From contig DYKO01000017.1 of assembly GCA_020722565.1 (NCBI GenBank), positions 1 to 56,920 on the forward strand: a stretch of 56,920 nucleotides of DNA. Direction: 5' to 3'. The translations under genes were made by a program, and so were the position numbers. This DNA comes from Rikenella microfusus (GTDB lineage: Bacteria; Bacteroidota; Bacteroidia; Bacteroidales; Tenuifilaceae). Positions 8,960-16,362 of the stretch are shown here, in pieces (within the stretch, counting starts at the first letter, position 1; each line of letters starts with the position of its first letter). The notes under the pieces are model-generated. The model did no database searches. It was not told the DNA's origin and saw only the letters and a program-made list of their open reading frames with translations.

Positions 8960-9208
8960 CTATCTCCCTTTGAGCATTATGGTTTTAACCTGAACACCAC
9001 TCAACTTCCCAATTGGACCAGTAAGTGCGCCAATTTCATCGGTTGTTCCCTCAAGCACAAGCGATATAACACTAATACCCCTTTGCTGAAGCGGTATGCC
9101 CTGACGAGCAATAATAATATCGGCATGAGCAGAGAAAATTTGGTTTAACCTTGAAGCGCTCTCGCGGTTCTCAACAAGTATAAGTGCTGTTCCGATTCTC
9201 TTTTCCAT
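8960..9208 (-). CDS. TM1266-type iron-only hydrogenase system putative regulator
   Basis: This 82-residue ACT-like protein matches the small family repeatedly found beside [FeFe]-hydrogenase maturases (TM1266 type). The start MEKRIGTALILVENRES, the central IISARQGIP-like strand region (IIIARQGIPLQQRGISVISLVLEGTTDEIGAL read in pieces) and the end GVQVKTIMLKGR are characteristic. Its biochemical role is not established in the literature I know; the regulator label is by association. Unusually for this genome it has a strong Shine-Dalgarno sequence. Confidence 0.85.
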   Translation of the reverse strand: MEKRIGTALILVENRESASRLNQIFSAHADIIIARQGIPLQQRGISVISLVLEGTTDEIGALTGPIGKLSGVQVKTIMLKGR

Positions 9209-9214
9209 CAGATT

Positions 9215-9223
9215 ACCTCCTTT
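9215..9223 (-). promoter_or_regulatory. Strong Shine-Dalgarno sequence before the TM1266-type gene
   Basis: On the minus strand AAAGGAGGT lies 6 bases before the ATG at 9208. Bacteroidota seldom use such sites, and no comparable one was seen before the other genes here. It fixes the start codon. Confidence 0.65.
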
Positions 9224-9311
9224 GGATCAGACTCCATTTTTCCGAATCCTTGGTGGCTGCTGCTGCCAACCTCAGATTAAAGAAATTACTTTAATAATAT
9301 TATTTAGTATA
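9222..9311 (-). promoter_or_regulatory. Structured leader of the TM1266-hydG transcript (unassigned)
   Basis: A predicted transcript from the promoter at 9318-9325 would have a leader of about 100 bases. Its promoter-proximal part is AT-rich. The part near the gene is GC-rich and can fold: GGTTGGC can pair with GCCACC across AGCAGCA, and GGATTC can pair with GAGTC. TCAGATTA occurs twice on the plus strand, at the start codon and near 9272. No known riboswitch class was matched with confidence. Confidence 0.35.
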
Positions 9312-9317
9312 ACTCTA

Positions 9318-9325
9318 CAAAGTTA
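9318..9325 (-). promoter_or_regulatory. Candidate -7 element for the TM1266-hydG operon
   Basis: The minus strand reads TAACTTTG, a full match to TAnnTTTG, about 110 bp before the ATG at 9208. The -33 region is T-rich but has no exact TTTG at the ideal distance. Confidence 0.45.
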
Positions 9326-9363
9326 CACCAAAATAAATGGATAAAAAATGATAAATATCAGTA

Positions 9364-9381
9364 TTGTTAATAAATTAACTC
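9364..9381. promoter_or_regulatory. Weak Rex-like inverted repeat near the hydG promoter
   Basis: TTGTTAA-TAAA-TTAACTC matches the Rex operator form TTGTTAA-N4-TTAACAA with two mismatches in the second half-site. It overlaps the 3' end of ribF and lies upstream of the candidate hydG promoter. In AT-rich DNA such a match can occur by chance. Confidence 0.35.
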
Positions 9382-10311
9382 ATCAATTTTTCTGTTTGCA
9401 TCCGATAGCTGCTGAAATAACACACGGCCATTGGTAATATCAACCTTATCATCTAGCTGTTTATGAAAATAGATGTAGGCATCGTTGCTATGCAACACGC
9501 CATCGAAATTGACGATATGAAGTTCTACACCCCTTGAGATTATGGGGTTTAAATCGATACTATCGTTAATCGACCAAATAATAACCATGGCCCGGTAAGA
9601 GGTATTGTTCCAATTCAACGAAACAGCATAAATACCATCAGGTGGGATAAGCTTACCCGACTCCTCAATTTGAACGGAGAGGGTTGGAAAGCCAACCTCT
9701 TTGAAAACATGAGACCCCTTGCCCAGGGCACCAATAATCATGTAGTAATGATCGAGGTATGCGTTGGCCCGTTGAATCTTTCCCTCAAGCAGCGCTTTAC
9801 GAATGGTTGTAGAGCTAACTATTTCCTGCTGGATATCCTGTTCGGGAATCTCTTCAACCATAAAATTATACTGTGAGCTTAATTTCCTGAGTTCATCGTA
9901 GTCGCCCTCGCGGTTATGTCCAAAATGATGGTTAAAGCCAACAACAATATAACGTGCGTTAAGTTTGCTTATAAGAAAATCCCTTATAAACTGAATTGAA
10001 GAGATTCCTGAAAACTCAAGGGTGAACTTTACAATAATCAGATGATCGAGCCCAGTTTTACTCAACAGTTCGATTTTCTCGCGCTGCGAGAGGATAAACA
10101 GTAGGTTTTTACCGGCAGTTTCGGGGTAAAGCACCTTACGGGGGTGCGGGTAAAAGGTAATAAGCACCGATTCGCCACCAATGCTACGGGCTATTTCATT
10201 AATTCGATTGATAATAACCTTGTGCCCCAGATGAACACCATCGAACGAACCGGTTGTTACAACCGGATTTTTAATGTCCCCTAAATTTTCGAAGCCGTAA
10301 TGAATCTGCAT
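9367..10311 (-). CDS. ribF: Bifunctional riboflavin kinase/FAD synthetase
   Basis: RibF makes FMN from riboflavin and FAD from FMN in the cytoplasm. The 314-residue length is normal. The N-terminal adenylyltransferase domain has GSFDGVHLGHK (HxGH-type) and the STTIRKAL segment. The C-terminal kinase domain is present, but its nucleotide-metal motif, normally PTAN, reads PTLS (in VGFPTLSVQ), and the usual second glycine-rich NPTFGG-like motif is not evident; VELHIVNFDG is kept. Kinase activity may therefore be reduced or altered. The gene lies 9 bp after rex and is probably co-transcribed with it; HydB in this locus needs FMN. Confidence 0.87.
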   Translation of the reverse strand: MQIHYGFENLGDIKNPVVTTGSFDGVHLGHKVIINRINEIARSIGGESVLITFYPHPRKVLYPETAGKNLLFILSQREKIELLSKTGLDHLIIVKFTLEFSGISSIQFIRDFLISKLNARYIVVGFNHHFGHNREGDYDELRKLSSQYNFMVEEIPEQDIQQEIVSSTTIRKALLEGKIQRANAYLDHYYMIIGALGKGSHVFKEVGFPTLSVQIEESGKLIPPDGIYAVSLNWNNTSYRAMVIIWSINDSIDLNPIISRGVELHIVNFDGVLHSNDAYIYFHKQLDDKVDITNGRVLFQQLSDANRKIDELIY

Positions 10312-10320
10312 GGAAAATGC

Positions 10321-10962
10321 TTACCTTGCATAACTTTTTTTCACAAAATAGGCCACCTTTTCCATTGAGGTAATCATATCGTACTCCTCCAAATAAACGG
10401 TATCGGGAACAGTAATGGGAACAGTTGTAAAGTTCAGGATACCCTTAATTCCTGCCGATACCAGTTGCTCGGCAACCAGCGGTGCGGTATCGGGGGGTGA
10501 GGATATAATGGCAATTGAAATGTCGTTGCGCTTAACTACCTCGTGCAGCTCCTTAAAATGATAGCAGTTAACGCCAGCAATTACCCTGTTTATTTTATTA
10601 GGATCGATATCAAATGCAGCAACTATATTCATTTTAGGACGCTTGCCGTTGAAATACGACGTGATTGCCCTTCCCAAATTACCCATTCCCACTACTGCTA
10701 CGTTTAATCCTGTTTCGTGATCAATTATATTACCTATTACGTTAACCAGTTCCTGAGCATCGTATCCCTTTTTCTTTTGGCTGGAATAGCCAATCAGCAT
10801 TAGATCGCGCCTAACCTGAACCGCAGTAATATTATGTAAGTCAGCCAGTTCGTGAGAATAGATATGGGTTTTACCTTTAGCTAAACAGTTTAAGAGAGTT
10901 CGACGGTACTCACTGAGCCTTTCAATAGTTTTCTCAGGCAGAATAACTGTATTCATACGCAA
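10321..10962 (-). CDS. rex: Redox-sensing transcriptional repressor Rex
   Basis: Rex binds DNA when the NADH/NAD ratio is low and lets go when NADH rises. The 213-residue protein has an N-terminal winged helix (about 10-80, with SHELADLHNITAVQVRRDLMLIGY) and a Rossmann domain with VAVVGMGNLGRAI, the NAD(H)-binding fingerprint. The final helix YFVKKSYAR fits the domain-swapped C-terminus of the family. The start could be M1 at 10962 or M3 at 10956. It has its own candidate promoter and precedes ribF. Rex-like operators in front of the hydrogenase operons make them likely targets. Confidence 0.92.
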   Translation of the reverse strand: MRMNTVILPEKTIERLSEYRRTLLNCLAKGKTHIYSHELADLHNITAVQVRRDLMLIGYSSQKKKGYDAQELVNVIGNIIDHETGLNVAVVGMGNLGRAITSYFNGKRPKMNIVAAFDIDPNKINRVIAGVNCYHFKELHEVVKRNDISIAIISSPPDTAPLVAEQLVSAGIKGILNFTTVPITVPDTVYLEEYDMITSMEKVAYFVKKSYAR

Positions 10963-10970
10963 ATTGTTCT

Positions 10971-10982
10971 TTCAATATTGAA
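10971..10982. promoter_or_regulatory. Palindrome at the rex transcription start
   Basis: TTCAATATTGAA is a perfect 12-bp palindrome between the rex -7 element and the start codon. It could be an operator for rex, though it does not match the Rex consensus used elsewhere in the locus. Confidence 0.35.
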
Positions 10983-10984
10983 TA

Positions 10985-11015
10985 CAAATCTATTCATCTT
11001 TTTTCATATATCAAG
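10985..11015 (-). promoter_or_regulatory. Candidate promoter of rex-ribF
   Basis: On the minus strand CTTG (plus 11012-11015) and TAGATTTG (plus 10985-10992) are 19 bp apart, close to TTTG-N19-TAnnTTTG. This would give rex expression independent of the upstream hydrogenase operon. Confidence 0.5.
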
Positions 11016-11038
11016 CATCTGTTTAATTAAGAAAAAGT

Positions 11039-12187
11039 TTATATACCTCCATTGATAACCTGTCCGGAAGGCAACGGAAACGTTACCCTAAAAGTAGAGC
11101 CCTTCCCGGGCTGGCTTTCAACATCAATTGTAGCACCGTATAGGTCGATAATTCGTTTAACTATAGATAGTCCCAGTCCGCTACCCGTTACGTTTTTGCT
11201 TAAGGGATTTTTTATGCGGGTGAATTCCTGAAACAGCTTGGGCAGATCATCGGGATCAATCCCTATACCAGAATCGGATACGCTAACAACTACTATTTCG
11301 TTTTCTTTATTTATGCTACATCTCACCCAACCGCCGGTCACGTTATACTTAACAGCGTTAGAAATTAGGTTATTAAAAAGAATCTCCATATCATTGGAAT
11401 CGGCCAGCATAAAAACGGGGCTGAGGGCATCGAGTGAAAGAGAAACATCGCGCTGAATGGCAAGGGGTGTCATGGTTTCAATGGCCGAGCGGGCAACCAG
11501 GGTGACATCAATCTCCCTGAGCGTTCGCTGCCGCTTACCCGATTCAATATGGGTTAAGTCGAGTAGGTCTATAATCAGGTTACGCATGGAATTAATGCGT
11601 GATAACAATCGGTCGATGAACTCCATGTAGCTATCAATACTGTCGCCTGCCTGTTTTTCCTGCATCATTTTAAGGTATCCCTCAACGGCATTTAAAGGCG
11701 ACTTAAGTTCATGCGAGAGCAAAGTGAGAAACTGAAAACGTACCTGCTTCCCCTCGCTATGCAACTTACGGGTCATGTGCCTTAGAAAGTAATGCTTGGT
11801 AATGTTCTCTATGGACGATTTAAGTTCCTGGGGGGTAAACGGTTTGGGGACAAAATCGTAAGCCCCAGCGTTGGTAGCCTTAACAGCAAGTTCCAATGAG
11901 GCATATGAGGTAATCATCATTACCAGAATATAGGGGTGGTTCTCGTTGATATACTTAAGAACATCAACTCCCTGTATTCCTGGCAGTTTATTATCGAGAA
12001 GCACAACTGCTGGAACCGATTTTGAAATGCTTTCGATGGCCTCTTCGCCTGTTGCAGCCTCAATTATGTTAAAGCCAATATCATCATCCAGAAAGGGATA
12101 GCTAACCGTAAAGTTTTTTAGGATCCGCGAGACGCCAGAACGAATTCCAGGCTCATCATCAACCACCAGTATATCTAATACCTCCAT
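11039..12187 (-). CDS. Receiver-histidine kinase hybrid (REC-HisKA-HATPase)
   Basis: The 382-residue cytoplasmic protein starts with a receiver domain (about 4-125; acidic pocket VVDDEPG, phospho-acceptor Asp in VVLLDNKLPG, conserved Lys in VPKPFT). A kinase core follows: HisKA with the phospho-His in LLSHELKSPLNAVEGYL, then a HATPase with N, G1 and G2 boxes (NLISNAVKYN, DSGIGIDPDDL, GSGLGLSIVKRI). No membrane segment and no DNA-binding domain are present. It is the last gene of the hydrogenase operon, one base after the receiver-only gene, so phosphate probably moves among these signalling proteins. Its final target is unknown. Confidence 0.88.
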   Translation of the reverse strand: MEVLDILVVDDEPGIRSGVSRILKNFTVSYPFLDDDIGFNIIEAATGEEAIESISKSVPAVVLLDNKLPGIQGVDVLKYINENHPYILVMMITSYASLELAVKATNAGAYDFVPKPFTPQELKSSIENITKHYFLRHMTRKLHSEGKQVRFQFLTLLSHELKSPLNAVEGYLKMMQEKQAGDSIDSYMEFIDRLLSRINSMRNLIIDLLDLTHIESGKRQRTLREIDVTLVARSAIETMTPLAIQRDVSLSLDALSPVFMLADSNDMEILFNNLISNAVKYNVTGGWVRCSINKENEIVVVSVSDSGIGIDPDDLPKLFQEFTRIKNPLSKNVTGSGLGLSIVKRIIDLYGATIDVESQPGKGSTFRVTFPLPSGQVINGGI

Positions 12188-12188
12188 A

Positions 12189-12584
12189 TCAAACTTTAAG
12201 TAGTTTTAAAATTTCGCGTTGCAGCTGGTCGGGTCGGATCCCCTTTTCTAAATACAAATCGGCCTTAATCCATTGCCGTTCCTGCTCACTGCTGATACCA
12301 AATGACATACCGGTTTCGGCTGAAACAGCAGTAGCAATAATTACCGGCACATGTGGATACATACGTTTTAGCTTGTAGCTGAGAATAAATCCGCTATCCT
12401 CGTTTTCCATCATTAAATCGAGAATGGCCAAATCGGGTTTTAAATTTTTCAAAACGTTTTCAGCCTCACGTTGGCTTTCGGCTGTTACCACATCAAAGCC
12501 CATTTTTTCCAAATGAAATTTGAGTTGAAACAAGTAATCGGCATCGTCGTCGGCAATCAAAATGGTTTTACGATTATTGACCAT
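12189..12584 (-). CDS. Single-domain response regulator
   Basis: The 131-residue protein is a receiver domain alone. The acidic residues are in LIADDDADYL, the phospho-acceptor Asp is in LAILDLMMENEDSG, and the conserved Lys is near YLEKGI. An insertion around SFGISSEQERQWIKADL separates the Thr region from that Lys. There is no output domain, so it probably shuttles phosphate between the hydrogenase-kinase encoded 11 bp upstream and the receiver-kinase hybrid one base downstream. Confidence 0.85.
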   Translation of the reverse strand: MVNNRKTILIADDDADYLFQLKFHLEKMGFDVVTAESQREAENVLKNLKPDLAILDLMMENEDSGFILSYKLKRMYPHVPVIIATAVSAETGMSFGISSEQERQWIKADLYLEKGIRPDQLQREILKLLKV

Positions 12585-12595
12585 ATCAATAATAT

Positions 12596-14608
12596 TTACA
12601 AACTGCTCTCATTAACAACACCAGCGTCGGAACGGCGGGGTAAAACTATATGGAATGTGGTTCCGGTTGGTCCGTTTTCGGGATTAGTATTGGAATCGAC
12701 CTCAATTCTTCCTTTATGCATTTTCACAATGCCATAGGTTGTGGACAATCCCAAACCAGTCCCCTTTCCAATCCCTTTTGTGGTAAAAAAAGGGGTAAAA
12801 AGTTTATCCATGTTCTCTTCGGGAATCCCCTCTCCGGTATCAATAACGCAAAAAATGACTTCGTGATCGTTGCCATCAATTACAATGTTAAGTTCTCCGC
12901 CCTTAGGCATGGCCTCAATGGCATTTTTGTTAAGATTTGTAAGAACCTGCATCATTTGTTCATGATCAATATCTGCCAACAGGTTCGATGTTCGGCACAC
13001 AACCTGGGCCTTTACATTAGCAGGAATAACCACCCCTGCAAGGCTTTCCTCAGCCAGTTTTTTTAGGTCGATTTTTTCAAACCTAACCTGATTCTTACGG
13101 GCAAAGTTTAGCAACCCGCTTACAATTTTTTTACATCTTTCGGTCTGAGATGAAATTAGTTCCAAATCCTTACGTAGTGGGTCGTTGGGTTTGCATTCTT
13201 CAAGCAGGATGTTACTATACATGAGCACTACACCAAGTGGGTTATTCAACTCATGAGCAATACCTGCCGAAAGTTGCCCCATGTGGGCAAGCTTTTCGGA
13301 ATGCTTGAGAGCCTGCTGCATTTTAGCAAGTTTATCATTGGTAATGGCTAAATCTTTAATTGATTCATGAAGTTCCTCAATGGCATAGGGTAAGCACATT
13401 TCCACCTCGGCTAACCCTTCCACAATGGCAATGGCATGTTCCAAACAGGTATCGTAACCGCAGGCACCACAGTTTAGGTGATCGCGGGGCGTAAATTTGC
13501 CCATGTGAGCTAATACCCGATTCACCTCTTCTTCGCTAGATTTGGCAATTCGTTTGTCATCGGGTGTAAAATTTCTTGAAAGGTCGAGATCGGAAAATAG
13601 CGAAATGGTTGTCTCCCATTTCGCCATTTGCTCGGGGGTTACCTTATTACGAGCATATGAACTGATAAATGTTTTCCGCTCAAAGCGTTTACCTCCAGGC
13701 GACATGCCCGGTCCCATAATACAACCTTCGCAGCAAAGCAATTCAAGGTTCTGACCCTTAAGTTTTCCCGATTCCCATTCCTTAATGGCTTCCTGAAAAC
13801 CAATTCGTCCTTCAGCAACAGTAATTTTTCCCTCAATCAGATCGTCAAAAATATTTACGGTTTGCATTAAACCCCGGCTAACGGGGAAAATAGCACCACG
13901 TCCCGCATGTGGCGGATCGAACTCAGACGGCTTCACCCTATCGGGCAAGATATTGGCCTGTTCAAACAATACCCTTAGCTCACGAAAGGTAATAGCTTCA
14001 TCAATTTCTTGTGATTCATCCTTTTTAGCTATGCAGGGGCCAATAAAAACCTGTTTCAGATTGGGATTAATAAGTTTTACCACCCTACTTATGGCCACCA
14101 TAGGCGAAACAACGGGGGCCAAATTATCGACCAACTCCGGATGGTAGTATCGGATGTAGGTAACAATTGCTGGACAATCGCTGGAAATGTAACCCTTACC
14201 CGAACGATCCTCAAGAAGATACTTGTAGCGCTGGGAAACCAAATCAGCTCCAAAAGCCACCTCATAAACATGGTTAAAGCCCAACTGCCTGAGCATTCCC
14301 ACAAATATGCGGTAATCCGCAATATCATTAAACTCGGCGGGAAAGCTTGGGGCAACCAATGCGGCAACGGGTTCACCACTTTGCAACATAGCTTTTACCT
14401 CATTACGGGTTTGTAGAAAAACCTTGGCATCCTGGCTGCAAACCTTAACGCAGTTACCGCATCCAATGCATCTATCAGAAATAACATCGGCTTGCCCATT
14501 AACAATTTTAATGGCTTTAGCAGGGCACTCCCTTACGCAGGTATAGCATACCCGGCAAAGCTCCTTAATGGTGTAAACCAACTTTCTCTTTTCCTCGTTC
14601 AAAGCCAT
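12596..14608 (-). CDS. Hydrogenase-like sensor fused to histidine kinase (HydS-type)
   Basis: This 670-residue protein joins redox and signalling domains. Two [4Fe-4S] ferredoxin motifs come first (C18, C21, C24, C28 and C47, C50, C53, C57). An [FeFe]-hydrogenase-like domain spans about 75-340. A further cluster motif CGACGYDTC (C380, C383, C388, probably C405) follows. The end is a HisKA/HATPase core with phospho-His H452 in GIAHELNNP. H-cluster cysteines remain (C145 in SSDCP; C192 in GPCIAKK; C292 and C296 in CCEGC). However, the proton-relay Cys next to C145 is Asp, and the Met before the second motif is Gly, as expected for sensory group C proteins. It probably senses H2 or redox state and passes phosphate to the next-door receivers. 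Confidence 0.85.
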   Translation of the reverse strand: MALNEEKRKLVYTIKELCRVCYTCVRECPAKAIKIVNGQADVISDRCIGCGNCVKVCSQDAKVFLQTRNEVKAMLQSGEPVAALVAPSFPAEFNDIADYRIFVGMLRQLGFNHVYEVAFGADLVSQRYKYLLEDRSGKGYISSDCPAIVTYIRYYHPELVDNLAPVVSPMVAISRVVKLINPNLKQVFIGPCIAKKDESQEIDEAITFRELRVLFEQANILPDRVKPSEFDPPHAGRGAIFPVSRGLMQTVNIFDDLIEGKITVAEGRIGFQEAIKEWESGKLKGQNLELLCCEGCIMGPGMSPGGKRFERKTFISSYARNKVTPEQMAKWETTISLFSDLDLSRNFTPDDKRIAKSSEEEVNRVLAHMGKFTPRDHLNCGACGYDTCLEHAIAIVEGLAEVEMCLPYAIEELHESIKDLAITNDKLAKMQQALKHSEKLAHMGQLSAGIAHELNNPLGVVLMYSNILLEECKPNDPLRKDLELISSQTERCKKIVSGLLNFARKNQVRFEKIDLKKLAEESLAGVVIPANVKAQVVCRTSNLLADIDHEQMMQVLTNLNKNAIEAMPKGGELNIVIDGNDHEVIFCVIDTGEGIPEENMDKLFTPFFTTKGIGKGTGLGLSTTYGIVKMHKGRIEVDSNTNPENGPTGTTFHIVLPRRSDAGVVNESSL

Positions 14609-14626
14609 CTCTATTTTATTACGTAG

Positions 14627-16351
14627 CTATAGCAAAACGTCGCGTTTTTGGTATCGGGTATGAAGCAACTTCGTTGCTTTTTCGCTACCGGGTTCCAGCA
14701 AAAAATTATTGTAAACAGTTTGTACCACAGGATTTTTGGCAGAACACTTGATGCCATCGACCTCATCAATTTCCATTATGGCCTTTGCTTTTAACTTAAC
14801 TATCTTACTATCGTTGACAACAGGCTGACCACCACCGTTTACGCACCCTCCTAAGCAAGCCATTACTTCAATGTAATCAACGGCATTTTTACCATTCATT
14901 AGTTCCTGCAGGACCTGGTGAATATTCTGCATGCCATTTATCACGGCAAAAGAAAAGGGTTTTCCTGCAGCCTTAAAGCTAAACGCATGTATTCTCTGCC
15001 CTAGTTTTATCTCAGTAACCTGGCTTTGAATCAACTCTTTTCCGGTTAATTTAAAATAAATGCTACGCGCCAAAGCTTCAGCCGTTCCTCCGGAAATGCC
15101 AAATAACTTTCCAGCAGAGCTCCTGATATTGAAAGGCTGGTCGGCATGCTGAGGTTCAACATTCTGCATATCAACGCCGTAAAGTTGAATAAGTTTCACC
15201 AATTCCCGGGTTGATATAACCGCATCAACATCCGATATTCCGCGAGTTGTCATCTCTTCCCTTTGCGCCTCGAATTTTTTTGCTGTACAAGGCATCACCG
15301 ATACCGAGAATATTTTAGAGGGCTCAACCCTAGCTTCATGTGCAAAATAGTTCTTAATTAAAGATCCCATTACCTGTTGGGGCGACTTCACAGTACTCAG
15401 TGCCGGAATATATTCGGGATACCACTGCTCCACAAACTTTACCCAGGCTGGGCAACACGACGATAGCATGGGCAAACTATTGCCATTCTCCTTTCGTATC
15501 ATGAGCTCATGGGCCATTTCAGCAGTAGCTATATCGGCTGCCGAAGCGCTATCGAATATGTAATCGAATCCGATTTTGCGCAGAGTTGCAAAAAGAATCC
15601 CGTTAATATTTTTTCCGGGCTTAAGCCCGAATTCCGAAGCTAACGATACCGATATGGATGGTGCAATTTGAATAACTGTGAGATGTTCAGTATTATTTAA
15701 AGAATCAATAACCTCAGCAATATTTTGCCGCTCATAAATAGCTCCCGTTGGACATACCAAAACACACTGACCGCAGCCAATGCAATTGGAAAAGTTCAAA
15801 TCGCGCGACATTGCTGTGGCAACATACATGTTACAACCACGCTTAACAAACTCAAAAGTTGAAACCGATTGAACTTCATCGCATATTCTGATGCAACGCC
15901 CGCAAAGAATGCACTTTGCCGGGTCCCTAACAATGCTTGGACTTGAAATATCTAATTTTTGAGTAAACGACTTTTTTAAAACCCGACGCTCACGAATGTG
16001 CAGCTCAGCAGCCAAGTTCTGTAGTTCACAGTAACCATTACGCTCGCAATACAAACAGTCGTCGGGATGATTTGCCAGTAAAAGTTCCACCAAAGTTTTA
16101 CGTGCTCGTACCACTCGCGAAGAGTGTGTTTTTATGCGCATACCCTCCTCAACAACATGTGAACAAGAAGTTACAAGGTTTTCATTGCCATCAACCTCAA
16201 CAACACAAAGCCTGCAAGCGCCAGTTGGGGTTAAATCGGTCATATTACAAAGTGTAGGCACCCTGATACCATTCCGTTTAAGTGCATTGAGAATAGTTTC
16301 ACCCTTATGAGCTTGTAATGGTTTACCGTTGACTTCTATTTCGATATTCAT
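14627..16351 (-). CDS. hydA: [FeFe]-hydrogenase catalytic subunit HydA
   Basis: HydA of 574 residues carries the active site that makes or splits H2. Ligands can be read in order: N-terminal [2Fe-2S] (C35, C46, C49, C63); His-ligated cluster (H95, C99, C102, C108); two [4Fe-4S] motifs (C147, C150, C153, C157 and C190, C193, C196, C200). The H-cluster motifs are SSCCPAW (C299, C300), VMPCTAKKFE (C355) and EVMACLGGCVNGGGQP (C499, C503), all intact. A small-subunit-like tail (LHTRYQKRDVLL) ends the chain. It lacks the extra C-terminal thioredoxin-like [2Fe-2S] domain of longer HydA proteins. With HydB and HydC it forms an NAD(H)-linked, perhaps electron-bifurcating enzyme. Confidence 0.96.
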   Translation of the reverse strand: MNIEIEVNGKPLQAHKGETILNALKRNGIRVPTLCNMTDLTPTGACRLCVVEVDGNENLVTSCSHVVEEGMRIKTHSSRVVRARKTLVELLLANHPDDCLYCERNGYCELQNLAAELHIRERRVLKKSFTQKLDISSPSIVRDPAKCILCGRCIRICDEVQSVSTFEFVKRGCNMYVATAMSRDLNFSNCIGCGQCVLVCPTGAIYERQNIAEVIDSLNNTEHLTVIQIAPSISVSLASEFGLKPGKNINGILFATLRKIGFDYIFDSASAADIATAEMAHELMIRKENGNSLPMLSSCCPAWVKFVEQWYPEYIPALSTVKSPQQVMGSLIKNYFAHEARVEPSKIFSVSVMPCTAKKFEAQREEMTTRGISDVDAVISTRELVKLIQLYGVDMQNVEPQHADQPFNIRSSAGKLFGISGGTAEALARSIYFKLTGKELIQSQVTEIKLGQRIHAFSFKAAGKPFSFAVINGMQNIHQVLQELMNGKNAVDYIEVMACLGGCVNGGGQPVVNDSKIVKLKAKAIMEIDEVDGIKCSAKNPVVQTVYNNFLLEPGSEKATKLLHTRYQKRDVLL

Positions 16352-16362
16352 AAAACTCTATT

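Noticed and set aside
9209-9290. Leader before the TM1266-type gene has CTGAGG, CTGATCC and TAATCTG, recalling pieces of the thiamine (THI box) riboswitch
   Set aside because: The required GCGnAGGGA end, the full CTGAGA context and the five-stem layout are not present, so the likeness is probably chance.
12650-13066. Plus-strand open frame of 138 codons opposite the hydrogenase-kinase gene
   Set aside because: It is antisense to conserved HATPase codons and looks like a shadow frame.
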